From Effusibacillus consociatus (lineage in GTDB: Bacteria > Bacillota > Bacilli > Tumebacillales > Effusibacillaceae): 64,000 bases of DNA. The first letter of the stretch is position 1. Each line of letters starts with the position of its first letter. Below, piece after piece: positions 25,053 through 34,068 of this stretch. The notes under the pieces were generated by a model. It searched no databases. It was not told where the DNA came from and worked only from the letters and a program-made list of their open reading frames with translations. Where the stretch lies: contig NZ_JBHSHC010000052.1 of the NCBI RefSeq assembly GCF_042652925.1, forward strand, positions 1-64,000. Direction: 5' to 3'. The position numbers were made by a program, and so were the translations under genes.

Positions 25053-26144
25053 ATGTCCGATTTTTTGCCGATCCGTCACTTGGAGTATGTTGAGTTTTAT
25101 GTGGGGAACGCCAAGCAGACCGCTTATTTTTTCACATATGCCATGGGGTTTAAGCCGGTTGCCTACAGCGGACTGGAAACAGGAATTCGTGACCGCGTAT
25201 CGTATGTAGTAGAGCAAGGGGATATTCGGATTGTCATTAGCGGGGCATTAACTGAGACGCATCCGATTGCGGAATTTGTGCGTACACACGGAGACGGGGT
25301 TAAAGATATCGCCATGCGGGTTGATTCTGTCGATGCAGCCTTCCAAACAGCCGTTTCACGCGGGGCAGTGCCGGTCATGGAGCCGACAACCGTCAGCGAC
25401 GAATATGGAGAATACCGCAAAGCATCGATTCAAACTTACGGTGACACCATTCACAGTTTTATTGAGAAGGACAACTACAAAGGGTTGTTTGCACCCGGTT
25501 ATGGGCCCTATACCGGTCAATTCCAAGCCACGTCCACAGGTTTGGTTGCCGTTGACCATATTGTCGGCAATGTGGAACTGGGGAAAATGGAAGAGTGGGT
25601 TGCATACTATCAGGACGTGCTGGGATTTACCCAATTTATATCGTTTGATGACAAAGATATTTCCACGGAATATTCGGCGTTGATGTCAAAAGTAATGGCC
25701 AATGGAACCGGACGTATAAAGTTTCCTATTAACGAGCCGGCCCAGGGGAAAAAGAAATCCCAGATTCAAGAGTATCTGGATTTCTATCAAGGGCCGGGCG
25801 TGCAGCATATGGCACTTCTAACCCATGATATCTTGCATACGGTGCAGGAGTTGCGGAACCGTGGAGTAGAGTTTTTGACGGTGCCCGATTCCTACTATGA
25901 AGAGCTTCGCTCGCGGGTTGGAGCAATCGATGAAGAACTGGATGAGATCAAGCGTCTCAATATTCTTGTCGACCGTGACGATGAAGGGTATCTGCTGCAG
26001 ATATTCAGCAAACCGGTTGTCGATCGTCCCACTTTCTTCTTCGAGATCATTCAGCGCAAAGGGGCGAAAGGGTTCGGAAAAGGCAACTTCAAGGCTCTAT
26101 TTGAAGCGATTGAGAGAGAACAGGAGAGAAGAGGGAACCTCTGA
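25053..26144 (+). CDS. hpd: 4-hydroxyphenylpyruvate dioxygenase
   Basis: A 363-residue non-heme iron enzyme that converts 4-hydroxyphenylpyruvate to homogentisate. Two VOC modules; iron ligands His169 (VDHIVGNV), His252 (GVQHMALLTHDI) and Glu331 (FFFEIIQRKG), with LLQIFSKP just before. ATG 25053 follows AAAGGGGAA. First gene of a tyrosine-degradation operon, overlapping the next start (TGATG). Confidence 0.94.
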   Translation: MSDFLPIRHLEYVEFYVGNAKQTAYFFTYAMGFKPVAYSGLETGIRDRVSYVVEQGDIRIVISGALTETHPIAEFVRTHGDGVKDIAMRVDSVDAAFQTAVSRGAVPVMEPTTVSDEYGEYRKASIQTYGDTIHSFIEKDNYKGLFAPGYGPYTGQFQATSTGLVAVDHIVGNVELGKMEEWVAYYQDVLGFTQFISFDDKDISTEYSALMSKVMANGTGRIKFPINEPAQGKKKSQIQEYLDFYQGPGVQHMALLTHDILHTVQELRNRGVEFLTVPDSYYEELRSRVGAIDEELDEIKRLNILVDRDDEGYLLQIFSKPVVDRPTFFFEIIQRKGAKGFGKGNFKALFEAIEREQERRGNL

Positions 26145-27082
26145 TGAAACTCGTCACTTACGAAAATCCGGTTACTTCGAAACCACGTCTCGGCTGGCTG
26201 ATCAACGAGCGGATCTATGATGTGGAAGCTGCCGCTGCTGCATTCGATCATCAATTGCCCTCGTCGATGCTTGAATTTCTGGAGATGGAAGAGGATGGAC
26301 GGAAAGCGGCAAAAGAAGTTTATTATCGGGTGTGTGAGCAGACACCGTCCTCTTTTCTATCCTTTGATGAAAACGCTGTAAAATTGCTGGCACCAATTCC
26401 GCATCCGAGAAGTTTCCGCGATTTCTACGCATTTGAGCAGCATGTAAAAACGGCCCGCAGCAAGCGCGGGCTGGACATGATTCCGGAATGGTACGAGATC
26501 CCGGTGTTTTATTTCTCAAACCATCAAGCGATCTGCGGGCCGGACTCTGTGATTTTCAAGCCGACTAAGACAGAACGGCTCGATTTTGAACTTGAGGTGG
26601 CCTGTGTAATCGGCCGTAAGGGTACCCATATTGCCGTTGATCAGGCAGAATCGTATATTGCAGGCTTTACGATCTTAAACGACTGGAGTGCCCGTGACCT
26701 GCAACAGCAGGAAATGAAGGTGGGGCTTGGTCCGGCAAAAGGGAAGGATTTCGCAACATCGGTCGGGCCCTGGTTGGTTACGCCGGATGAGCTGGCAGAT
26801 AAAAAAGCGGGAAACGGATATGATTTGACAATGGTGGCCCGAATTAACGGACAAGAAGTATCGCGCGGAAATCTGAAAGACCTGTACTGGTCGTTCAGCC
26901 AGATGATCGCCAGAGCATCAGAAGACGTCACTTTATACCCGGGGGATTTGATCGGTTCGGGGACAGTTGGGACGGGATGCATTTTGGAACTGGGGTCGGA
27001 AAATGTCCCCTGGCTGCAGCCGGGAGATATTGTGGAGTTGGAAGTTGAAAGACTGGGTGTTTTACGGAATATCATTCAGTAG
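26144..27082 (+). CDS. Fumarylacetoacetate hydrolase family protein
   Basis: A 312-residue FAH-fold hydrolase. Metal ligands lie in DFELEVACVIG (about 146-155), and NDWSARDLQQQEM, GPAKGKDF and GTVGTGCILELG are typical. In this operon it should cleave fumarylacetoacetate, or maleylacetoacetate without a separate isomerase, to fumarate and acetoacetate. ATG 26144 overlaps the hpd stop. No maleylacetoacetate isomerase gene is seen nearby. Confidence 0.88.
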   Translation: MKLVTYENPVTSKPRLGWLINERIYDVEAAAAAFDHQLPSSMLEFLEMEEDGRKAAKEVYYRVCEQTPSSFLSFDENAVKLLAPIPHPRSFRDFYAFEQHVKTARSKRGLDMIPEWYEIPVFYFSNHQAICGPDSVIFKPTKTERLDFELEVACVIGRKGTHIAVDQAESYIAGFTILNDWSARDLQQQEMKVGLGPAKGKDFATSVGPWLVTPDELADKKAGNGYDLTMVARINGQEVSRGNLKDLYWSFSQMIARASEDVTLYPGDLIGSGTVGTGCILELGSENVPWLQPGDIVELEVERLGVLRNIIQ

Positions 27083-27094
27083 GGGGAGAATTCG

Positions 27095-28252
27095 ATGCCT
27101 TTTTACAATCGTATGGGGGAGATTCCTCATAAACGACATACCCAATTCCGGAAACCGGATGGCAGCTTGTATGCGGAGCAATTGATGGGCACAAAGGGAT
27201 TCTCGGGGATCCAGTCGCTTTTGTATCATCATCGTCCGCCAACCGCGGTAAAGGAAATTCTCGGAGTGCAGCCTTTCCAACCTTGTCTTGAGGAACGAGG
27301 ACCGTTACGGCATCGCCATTTTAAGACGCAAGCGGCTGTTTCTTCCGGTGATCCGATTGAATCGCGGGTACATCTCCTCGTGAACGAGGATGTTGCGATT
27401 GGGGTATCCACTCCCACGGAGCAGATGAACTATTTTTACCGAAACGGGGAAGGCGATGAACTTCTGTTTGTCCACGAAGGGAATGGACGATTGGAGAGCG
27501 TGTTCGGAACGATTGCTTACAGACCGGGGGACTATCTTTTAATTCCTATTGGAACCACATATCGGATTGTACCTGACGACAATGGATCACGATTTCTGGT
27601 CATCGAAACCCGTTCGGGGATTGTACCGCCAAAACGCTATCGAAACGAACACGGGCAATTATTGGAGCATTCTCCTTATTGCGAGCGGGATATTCGAGTT
27701 CCTGAGCAGTTGGAAACTTTTGATCAGCAAGGGGATTATGAGGTAAGGGTTCGGGCACACGGACAGATTACTTCCTATTTGTACAACTATCATCCGTTTG
27801 ATGTGGTTGGGTGGGACGGCTACTTATACCCTTATGCGTTAAATATTGAGGATTTTGAGCCGATTACCGGACGAATTCATCAGCCGCCGCCGGTTCATCA
27901 AACATTTGAGGGGCATAACTTTGTTGTCTGTTCGTTTGTGCCGAGGAAATATGATTATCATCCGTTGGCGATCCCTACTCCCTATAATCACAGCAATGTG
28001 GACAGCGATGAATTGATCTATTATGTAGACGGGAACTTTATGAGTCGAAAAGGAATCGAGACAGGCTCCATTACACTGCATCCGGCCGGCATTCCCCACG
28101 GACCGCATCCCGGAACGGTGGAAGCAAGCATTGGGAAAGAAGAAACTCACGAGTTGGCGGTAATGGTGGATACGTTCCGTCCGCTCTATGCAACAAAGAC
28201 GGCAGCCGGGATAGAAGATGAAAGCTATATGAACTCATGGAGGCTCTTATGA
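27095..28252 (+). CDS. hmgA: Homogentisate 1,2-dioxygenase
   Basis: A 385-residue cupin-fold ring-cleavage dioxygenase that opens homogentisate to maleylacetoacetate. The short form typical of Bacillales, beginning MPFYNRMGEIPHKRHTQF. Likely iron ligands lie in PYNHSNVDSDELIYY (about 297-311) and in HPAGIPHGPHPG (about 329-340). ATG 27095 follows AGGGGGAGAA. Its stop overlaps the flavin reductase start. Confidence 0.93.
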   Translation: MPFYNRMGEIPHKRHTQFRKPDGSLYAEQLMGTKGFSGIQSLLYHHRPPTAVKEILGVQPFQPCLEERGPLRHRHFKTQAAVSSGDPIESRVHLLVNEDVAIGVSTPTEQMNYFYRNGEGDELLFVHEGNGRLESVFGTIAYRPGDYLLIPIGTTYRIVPDDNGSRFLVIETRSGIVPPKRYRNEHGQLLEHSPYCERDIRVPEQLETFDQQGDYEVRVRAHGQITSYLYNYHPFDVVGWDGYLYPYALNIEDFEPITGRIHQPPPVHQTFEGHNFVVCSFVPRKYDYHPLAIPTPYNHSNVDSDELIYYVDGNFMSRKGIETGSITLHPAGIPHGPHPGTVEASIGKEETHELAVMVDTFRPLYATKTAAGIEDESYMNSWRLL

Positions 28253-28872
28253 GACTGGATCCGAAAGATCTATCCGACCTTGAAGTGTATAAACTGTTGA
28301 TTGGTCTGGTCACGCCAAGACCGATTGCATTTGTCACAACACTGAGTGAAACAGGAACAGTGAATGCAGCTCCTTTCAGTTTCTTTAACGTGGTGTGTGA
28401 CGATCCTCCCATGCTTTCGATTGCGGTAGGTCGAAAAGATGGAGGGGAGTGCAAAGACACGTCGCGCAATATTCGAAATTCTGGGGAATTTGTGATTCAT
28501 GTTACAGAAGAAAAGCTGATCGAACAGATCAACCATTGCTCGTGTCCGTATCCCCCCAACATATCGGAAGTGGAACGGGCGGGGCTGCACACAATTCCAA
28601 GCGAAAAAATAAAAGTGCCCCGGGTTGGGGAGTGCAGCGTTGCCATGGAGTGTAAACTGCACCAGATACTTGAACTGGGAAACGGACCGGCTTACGACCT
28701 CATTATCGGAGAAGTAGTCTGTTTCCATGTTGATGACCGTATGATCGAAAATGGTCGGATCAAGGTTGAGGAGTTAAGTCCGGTCGCACGATTAGCGGGA
28801 ACGGAGTATACAAAGCTCGGGGATCGGTTCTCCCTTGACCGTCCGAAGTATACGGGGGATCGATCCGTGTAA
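28249..28872 (+). CDS. Flavin reductase-like protein (FMN-binding split barrel)
   Basis: A 207-residue protein of the flavin reductase/DIM6 family: TPRPIAFVTTLSETG at 24-38, then NAAPFSFFNVV, and a C-terminal PVARLAGTEYTKLGDRF. ATG 28249 overlaps the hmgA stop and follows TGGAGG. It probably binds FMN. None of the three dioxygenase-pathway enzymes needs a reduced flavin, so its role here is unclear; it may serve a monooxygenase elsewhere or remove a toxic quinone from homogentisate. Confidence 0.85.
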   Translation: MRLDPKDLSDLEVYKLLIGLVTPRPIAFVTTLSETGTVNAAPFSFFNVVCDDPPMLSIAVGRKDGGECKDTSRNIRNSGEFVIHVTEEKLIEQINHCSCPYPPNISEVERAGLHTIPSEKIKVPRVGECSVAMECKLHQILELGNGPAYDLIIGEVVCFHVDDRMIENGRIKVEELSPVARLAGTEYTKLGDRFSLDRPKYTGDRSV

Positions 28873-28902
28873 AAACCAGCACCCAAAAGTGCTGGTTTTC
28901 TT
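28872..28902 (+). terminator. Terminator of the tyrosine operon
   Basis: AAAACCAGCAC, loop CCAAAA, GTGCTGGTTTT, then CTTG. Confidence 0.85.
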
Positions 28903-29050
28903 GTACAATGCGCGATGTGATTTTGTATACATATATTGATCAAGGGATATTATTCAACTCAGCTTCATCTAAGGGGGGATGGTTTCAGAAGATCAATCAA
29001 TTTTCAATTCGAGTCGTCACAAAGTATAGTGGGGAGATGAAACAACCGCT

Positions 29051-30370
29051 ATGTATTCGTCTGCTAAGGAACTTCGAGAAAAAATATTAGAACTGACACG
29101 TCAATACTATCAAATGAATTGGGGGGAACGTTCATTTCACCCCGGGGAAGACTATATTCCTGTTAGTGGAAAAGTGTTTGACGCAGAGGAGATTTGTTAT
29201 CTCATCGATGCTTCTCTTGATTTTTGGTTAACAACGGGCCGATATGCTTCAGAGTTTGAACACCAATTTGCCCGTTTTATGGGTACACGTTACGCTATTT
29301 TAACCAACTCCGGTTCCAGCGCCAATTTGCTTGCTGTTTCCGCATTAACCTCCCCTCAACTGGGGGAACGGCGTTTGCAGCCTGGTGATGAGGTAATTAC
29401 TGTAGCGTCAGGATTTCCAACTACCGTTAATCCAATTATTCAAAATGGGTTAATTCCGGTGTTTCTCGATGTGCACATTCCAACTTACAACATTGACACA
29501 AGCTTGTTGGAAACAGCGATCAGCAAATCTACCAAAGCGATTATGATCGGACATACCCTGGGAAACCCCTTTAATTTAGATGAAATCAAGCGTGTAGCTC
29601 AAAAACATCATTTATGGTTGATTGAGGATGCTTGTGATTCGGTCGGGGCTGAATATCGGGGAAAGAAAGTAGGAAGTTTTGGGGATTTGGCGACAGTGAG
29701 TTTTTATCCGGCTCATCACATTACCACCGGTGAAGGCGGAGCGGTTCTTACCTCAAATCCGCTTTTGAAGAAAATCGTGGAATCGTTTCGCGATTGGGGA
29801 CGTGATTGTTGGTGCGCTCCCGGAAAAGACAATACATGCGGCAAAAGATTTGATTGGAAGCTGGGCGATCTTCCGCGTGGATATGATCATAAATACACGT
29901 ACAGCCATATCGGATATAATCTGAAACCTACTGATATGCAAGCTGCGGTAGGTCTGGCGCAACTCCAGAAACTTCCCGGATTTATCGCCAAGCGTCGGGA
30001 GAATTTTGCTTTTTTGCGGGAAACTCTGAAAGAGAAAGAAGAGGTTCTGATTTTGCCGGAGGCGACTCCGCACAGCGAGCCGAGTTGGTTTGGTTTTCCG
30101 ATTACGGTTCGTGCAGAGTGTCCGGTAACACGAAATCAACTTGTACAAATGTTGGAACGACATAAGATTGGGACGCGTCTTCTTTTTGGTGGCAATTTGT
30201 TGAGACAACCTGCCTATCGCGGGATCAATCACCGAGTTGTCGGGAAACTGTCAAATACCGACCAGATTATGAACCAAACCTTCTGGATTGGCGTATACCC
30301 GGGATTGACTCGGGATATGCTTGAGTATGCGGCAACCGTTCTGGAGAAAGCGGTCGGAATGAAAGGTTAA
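29051..30370 (+). CDS. rfbH: RfbH/E1-type [2Fe-2S] PMP-dependent sugar 3-dehydratase
   Basis: A 439-residue DegT-fold protein. The PLP lysine is replaced by His222 (SFYPAHHITTGEGG), the hallmark of E1, which uses PMP and an iron-sulfur cluster for C-3 deoxygenation of CDP-4-keto-6-deoxyglucose. The cluster pattern C-X57-C-X1-C-X7-C is complete: Cys195, Cys253, Cys255, Cys263. No E3 reductase or CDP-glucose synthase/dehydratase gene lies in the window. ATG 29051 has a distant site (GGGGAG, 14 bases). First gene of the glycan island; it converges on the ThDP enzyme gene. Confidence 0.88.
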   Translation: MYSSAKELREKILELTRQYYQMNWGERSFHPGEDYIPVSGKVFDAEEICYLIDASLDFWLTTGRYASEFEHQFARFMGTRYAILTNSGSSANLLAVSALTSPQLGERRLQPGDEVITVASGFPTTVNPIIQNGLIPVFLDVHIPTYNIDTSLLETAISKSTKAIMIGHTLGNPFNLDEIKRVAQKHHLWLIEDACDSVGAEYRGKKVGSFGDLATVSFYPAHHITTGEGGAVLTSNPLLKKIVESFRDWGRDCWCAPGKDNTCGKRFDWKLGDLPRGYDHKYTYSHIGYNLKPTDMQAAVGLAQLQKLPGFIAKRRENFAFLRETLKEKEEVLILPEATPHSEPSWFGFPITVRAECPVTRNQLVQMLERHKIGTRLLFGGNLLRQPAYRGINHRVVGKLSNTDQIMNQTFWIGVYPGLTRDMLEYAATVLEKAVGMKG

Positions 30371-30373
30371 AAG

Positions 30374-30404
30374 AGCCCCGGCCCTGTCAGGTGCCGGGGT
30401 CTTG
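30374..30404. terminator. Terminator between rfbH and the convergent ThDP gene
   Basis: CCCCGGC (30376-30382) pairs with GCCGGGG (30393-30399), followed by TCTTGTT; it overlaps the end of the reverse gene. Confidence 0.7.
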
Positions 30405-32210
30405 TTGCCATTCGCTTATCAACATATTTTGTTTGAATTCTTCACGATCCAAAAACGGATACATGTCTTCCAGAGGCTTTGATACAATCCGGCCATCCGG
30501 CTTTCGTTCGGAGGAAAGTTTGGGACTGAACCGATAGTTGGGAGTCAGGTGGACTTCACAGACGAAAGGTCCTGGCGTGTTCAGGATCTTTTGTATTTTG
30601 TCCCGCATGTTGCGTTGGTTGTCGATTGTGTCTGCTGGTAATCCATAGGCGGCCGCTATTTTTGTAATATCAGGAAAACTGACTCCGGAGTGTTGATCGC
30701 ATCCCACATATCGGCCTGCGAAGAAAGATTCTTGTGTTTGCTTAATGGACAGGTAACCGCGGTTGTTAAGAACAAATAGTTTGATCGGCAATTGGTGATG
30801 GGCAACGGTCTGAAGTTCCTGAATGTTCATCTGCAAACTGCCGTCGCCTGCCAAACAAATCACATCTTTTTTGTTATTGGCAAAGCATGCCCCTATGGCG
30901 GCCGGCAAATCGTAGCCCATTGAGGCACATCCCGAGTTCCAGAAGAATCGCTGTCCCTTTTTGACAATGCCTGCCTGGAATAATGCGACGCAAGCCGTTC
31001 CGTCACCAGCGACTGCAACCGCATGATGCGGCAATGATTCACTTAACAGTTCCATAAAGTAATAGGGATTGACCCACTGTTTTTGCTCATGATATTCGGA
31101 CAAAACGACCGGATAACGAAATTTTCGTTCCGTGCACCATTCGAGCCACATTTTCCAACAGGGGAGCTGTTCCTTCTCGAGCTGGACTTTCATCTCTCGA
31201 AGAAAATCTTTTGCGTCGGCATGGATCGCAAGATCCGGGACGATTGTGGGTTTTTGCAATTCGGCGGCGTCGATGTCAACAATGATTTTTTTTGCGGCTC
31301 TTGCGAATGCCTCCCAATTGTAACTGATCTGCCGGATATTGTTTCGCGAACCGACAGCAAGCAGAAGATCGGAATTCTGAAGCGCAAAATTGCCGGCACG
31401 ACTGCCGATTGTGCCAATTCTGCCGATAAATAACGGATGCTCCGTCGGAATCAAATCAAAACCGTTAAATGAAGATACGACGGGAATTTTCATTTGGTTT
31501 ACAAGATCCAGAAAAAGTTCTTGGGCGCCGGCAATACGGATTCCGTGGCCGGCAAGAAACACCGGACGCTTCGCATTTTGCAACAGTTTGATCGTTTCGC
31601 TTGCCTGCAGACGGACTGTTTCTGATGTGAAATTCACAGCATCTTCTTTTGGATCATATTCAATGAGCTTCTGTTCATCCACCATCGCTCCTTGAACGTC
31701 CAGAGGAATATCGAGCCAAACCGGACCCGGACGGCCGTGGGTTGCGATATATACAGCTTTGTCCAGAAGTTTTTTTATCTCTGTTGGATTTTTGATCATG
31801 CAGCTAAATTTGGTAAAAGGCTTCACAATATCGGCAATATTCAGTTCTTGGTCGCCAAGCTGCCGCAACCTGATTTCCCTGCAACGTTCAATGGTTGTTT
31901 CTTGCTTCACCTGTCCGGATAAATAAAGCACTGGCACAGAATCCACCCATTGCCCAAAAACGCCTGTCAGTGCATTCGTGCCTCCAGGTCCGCTTGTCAC
32001 AATCACAACCGCAGGTTTTCCTGCAGTGCGGGCATATCCTTCAGCTGCAATAGCGGATGCCTGTTCATGATGATTGCATACATATCGGAGATGTTTGCAT
32101 TTTCCAATCGAATCATTAAGATGCATCGCCCCTCCGCCTGTAATCATAAAAACATCTTTCACACCATATTCAACCAAACGTTTGGCGATATAATCAGATA
32201 CTTTGATCAT
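30387..32210 (-). CDS. Thiamine diphosphate-dependent enzyme, acetolactate synthase-like (possible YerE-type acetyl transfer)
   Basis: A 607-residue protein with the three ThDP domains. The activating Glu is in NHHEQASAIAAEGYAR, and the ThDP/Mg motif is GDGSLQMNIQEL ... LNNRGY. ATG 32210 follows AAGGAGAGGG. It is not beside ilvC/ilvN; its neighbours are a sugar E1 dehydratase and an epimerase. YerE, which adds a two-carbon unit from pyruvate to C-4 of CDP-3,6-dideoxy-4-ketohexose in yersiniose synthesis, belongs to this superfamily and works after E1. That makes a branched-sugar role plausible but unproven. Confidence 0.8.
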   Translation of the reverse strand: MIKVSDYIAKRLVEYGVKDVFMITGGGAMHLNDSIGKCKHLRYVCNHHEQASAIAAEGYARTAGKPAVVIVTSGPGGTNALTGVFGQWVDSVPVLYLSGQVKQETTIERCREIRLRQLGDQELNIADIVKPFTKFSCMIKNPTEIKKLLDKAVYIATHGRPGPVWLDIPLDVQGAMVDEQKLIEYDPKEDAVNFTSETVRLQASETIKLLQNAKRPVFLAGHGIRIAGAQELFLDLVNQMKIPVVSSFNGFDLIPTEHPLFIGRIGTIGSRAGNFALQNSDLLLAVGSRNNIRQISYNWEAFARAAKKIIVDIDAAELQKPTIVPDLAIHADAKDFLREMKVQLEKEQLPCWKMWLEWCTERKFRYPVVLSEYHEQKQWVNPYYFMELLSESLPHHAVAVAGDGTACVALFQAGIVKKGQRFFWNSGCASMGYDLPAAIGACFANNKKDVICLAGDGSLQMNIQELQTVAHHQLPIKLFVLNNRGYLSIKQTQESFFAGRYVGCDQHSGVSFPDITKIAAAYGLPADTIDNQRNMRDKIQKILNTPGPFVCEVHLTPNYRFSPKLSSERKPDGRIVSKPLEDMYPFLDREEFKQNMLISEWQQDPGT

Positions 32211-32228
32211 AATCCCTCTCCTTGCAAT

Positions 32229-33107
32229 TTACTTATCGACCAGCAAGAGATCTCTGTTGATGACATGCAAGTTGGATGAATACCAGTTGAAGAGTTGATG
32301 GATCGCTTCCTCAATCGGCGTGAATTTCATTGCTTCAATTTCTCGGCACAAACGGGTATTGTCACCGCTGTATTCCATTCCCAGACCGGGCTGTTGAACA
32401 AGAATCGGTAACTCCTTGCCCGATATTGCGAGTATGATTTCAGCAATTGTGCCGAGTTCAATCGATTCGTTTGGAGTGACATTATAGGCGGCGTGGCTCG
32501 GCTTGTTGTGAATAAAGTATTCAAGCACTTGCATCAGATCGTTGACATAGAGATAATCAAATCTTCGATTTTGTTTGATTGTGATTGGCAAATTAAAATG
32601 CGTCTTGCATATGGCATTGGAAATGAACCTGATCGCATAGTCCTCAAATTTTCCAAACACCCCGAACAGACGCAGTTCAACAATATCTTCCAATAATTCA
32701 ATATGTTTGGCACAGACATATTTTGCAAATCCATGTTCATCCGCCGGAACGTGCCGGTCAAAACAGCTTTCACTCATTTTGGGAGTGTAATGTCTCATAT
32801 CATAAACAGATCCGGAACTTAAAAAAATCATCTTACTGTAAAATTCACGGTTGCGAATCAGATTAAAAAACATTCTTGTATTGTGATAGAAAATATCATT
32901 CAAATTTTTAGCATTCCGATGGGCCGGCTTCACGGCAGAATGAATGATGATATCGATTTTGTTTGTTGCAAAAAAGTGTCTGACCTTTTTTTCGTCAATT
33001 AAATCCAACTCTTGACGGCTTGGAGCCGTAATCGTATATTTTTTCGATAAAAATTCAAGTATATTCCTCCCGATAAACCCGCTGCCCCCTGTAAGAACAA
33101 TGTTCAT
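32229..33107 (-). CDS. NAD(P)-dependent sugar epimerase/reductase (extended SDR)
   Basis: A 292-residue protein with the Rossmann motif GGSGFIG (7-13) and the catalytic pair in KYVCAKH (YxxxK). ATG 33107 follows AAAGGGGTGAC. It is 18 bases upstream of the ThDP gene and in the same operon. It may reduce or epimerise the sugar product, as YerF does in yersiniose synthesis, but the exact step is unknown. TATAAT-like sequences at 33138-33143 lie in the divergent region of 145 bases. Confidence 0.82.
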   Translation of the reverse strand: MNIVLTGGSGFIGRNILEFLSKKYTITAPSRQELDLIDEKKVRHFFATNKIDIIIHSAVKPAHRNAKNLNDIFYHNTRMFFNLIRNREFYSKMIFLSSGSVYDMRHYTPKMSESCFDRHVPADEHGFAKYVCAKHIELLEDIVELRLFGVFGKFEDYAIRFISNAICKTHFNLPITIKQNRRFDYLYVNDLMQVLEYFIHNKPSHAAYNVTPNESIELGTIAEIILAISGKELPILVQQPGLGMEYSGDNTRLCREIEAMKFTPIEEAIHQLFNWYSSNLHVINRDLLLVDK

Positions 33108-33252
33108 ATGTCACCCCTTTATGCCGAAGATCCGTTATATTATAATGCCTATTTTCAATCAGACGTGTCACTTTAACCCGCTTTGTTCCATATTCTTGTA
33201 TCAACTGTTGCTGTCGGCACAAAATTGAAGAATTTGGAAGAAGGGGGACATC

Positions 33253-34068
33253 ATGAATCCGTTAGAACGAAAGATGGTCCAAGTGTTAAGGGATCTCAAA
33301 GAGAATCACCATGTCACAGGGGTTAAGGCTGAATTTGAGGCGGAAGGAACGCGCCTGGAAGAAGCATTGCGTTTAAAAGAAGTTGTCACAAAAGCAGGGC
33401 TTGACTTAACGATCAAAATTGGAGGATGCGAAGCCCTGAAAGATATGTATGATGCGAGGGCGATCGGAGTGGCTCAGATTGTCGCTCCGATGATTGAGTC
33501 CCCTTATGCGTTAAAAAAGTATTTTTCGGCCATCAAATTGGCGTTTCCCAAAGATGAGAGGGATGGAGTTTCGTTTTTAATCAATATTGAAACCATTTAC
33601 GGATACAACAATTTGGATGCGATGCTTGCGTGTCAGGAAATTGAGGAACTGGACGGAATAGTCTTGGGGCGGGTCGATATGACAGGTTCATTGGGATTAC
33701 CCCGGGAAGATGTAAATTCGCCCAAAATGCTTGAAATTGCTGAAACCCTTTTTACAAAAGCGAAGGAGAAATCGTTAGAATGCGTGATTGGCGGCGGAGT
33801 TTCGGCCGAAACAATTGATTTTATCCATCAATTGCCGGCTGGGTTAGTCGACCGGTATGAAACGCGAAAAGTGCTTTTCAAGTGTCCGGAAGCACTGGGG
33901 AAACAGGGTCCTCAAGGCATTTTGAAAGCGGTTGGATTTGAACTGATGTGGCTGAAAAATAAACGTGATTTTTATGGAATGATTTTTGAGGAAGACAGGC
34001 TTCGCATTGAAATGCTCCAATCCCGTTACGACAGATTAATTCAGGAAGCGGGAGGAATCTATGAGTAA
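33253..34068 (+). CDS. HpcH/HpaI aldolase / citrate lyase family protein
   Basis: A 271-residue TIM-barrel protein. Metal-binding and active-site features resemble the family: IKIGGCEA, APMIESPYAL, LINIETIYGY and GRVDMTGSLG. These enzymes make or break carbon-carbon bonds of pyruvate or oxaloacetate adducts with divalent metal. ATG 33253 follows AAGAAGGGGGA. It is coupled to an SDR (overlap at 34061) and an AroB-like cyclase, an unusual trio. The substrate is probably sugar-derived. Confidence 0.82.
   Translation: MNPLERKMVQVLRDLKENHHVTGVKAEFEAEGTRLEEALRLKEVVTKAGLDLTIKIGGCEALKDMYDARAIGVAQIVAPMIESPYALKKYFSAIKLAFPKDERDGVSFLINIETIYGYNNLDAMLACQEIEELDGIVLGRVDMTGSLGLPREDVNSPKMLEIAETLFTKAKEKSLECVIGGGVSAETIDFIHQLPAGLVDRYETRKVLFKCPEALGKQGPQGILKAVGFELMWLKNKRDFYGMIFEEDRLRIEMLQSRYDRLIQEAGGIYE

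Noticed and set aside
30387..32210. Annotation as acetolactate synthase of branched-chain amino acid synthesis
   Set aside because: No ilvN, ilvC or leu genes are nearby and both neighbours are sugar enzymes; the name would mislead.
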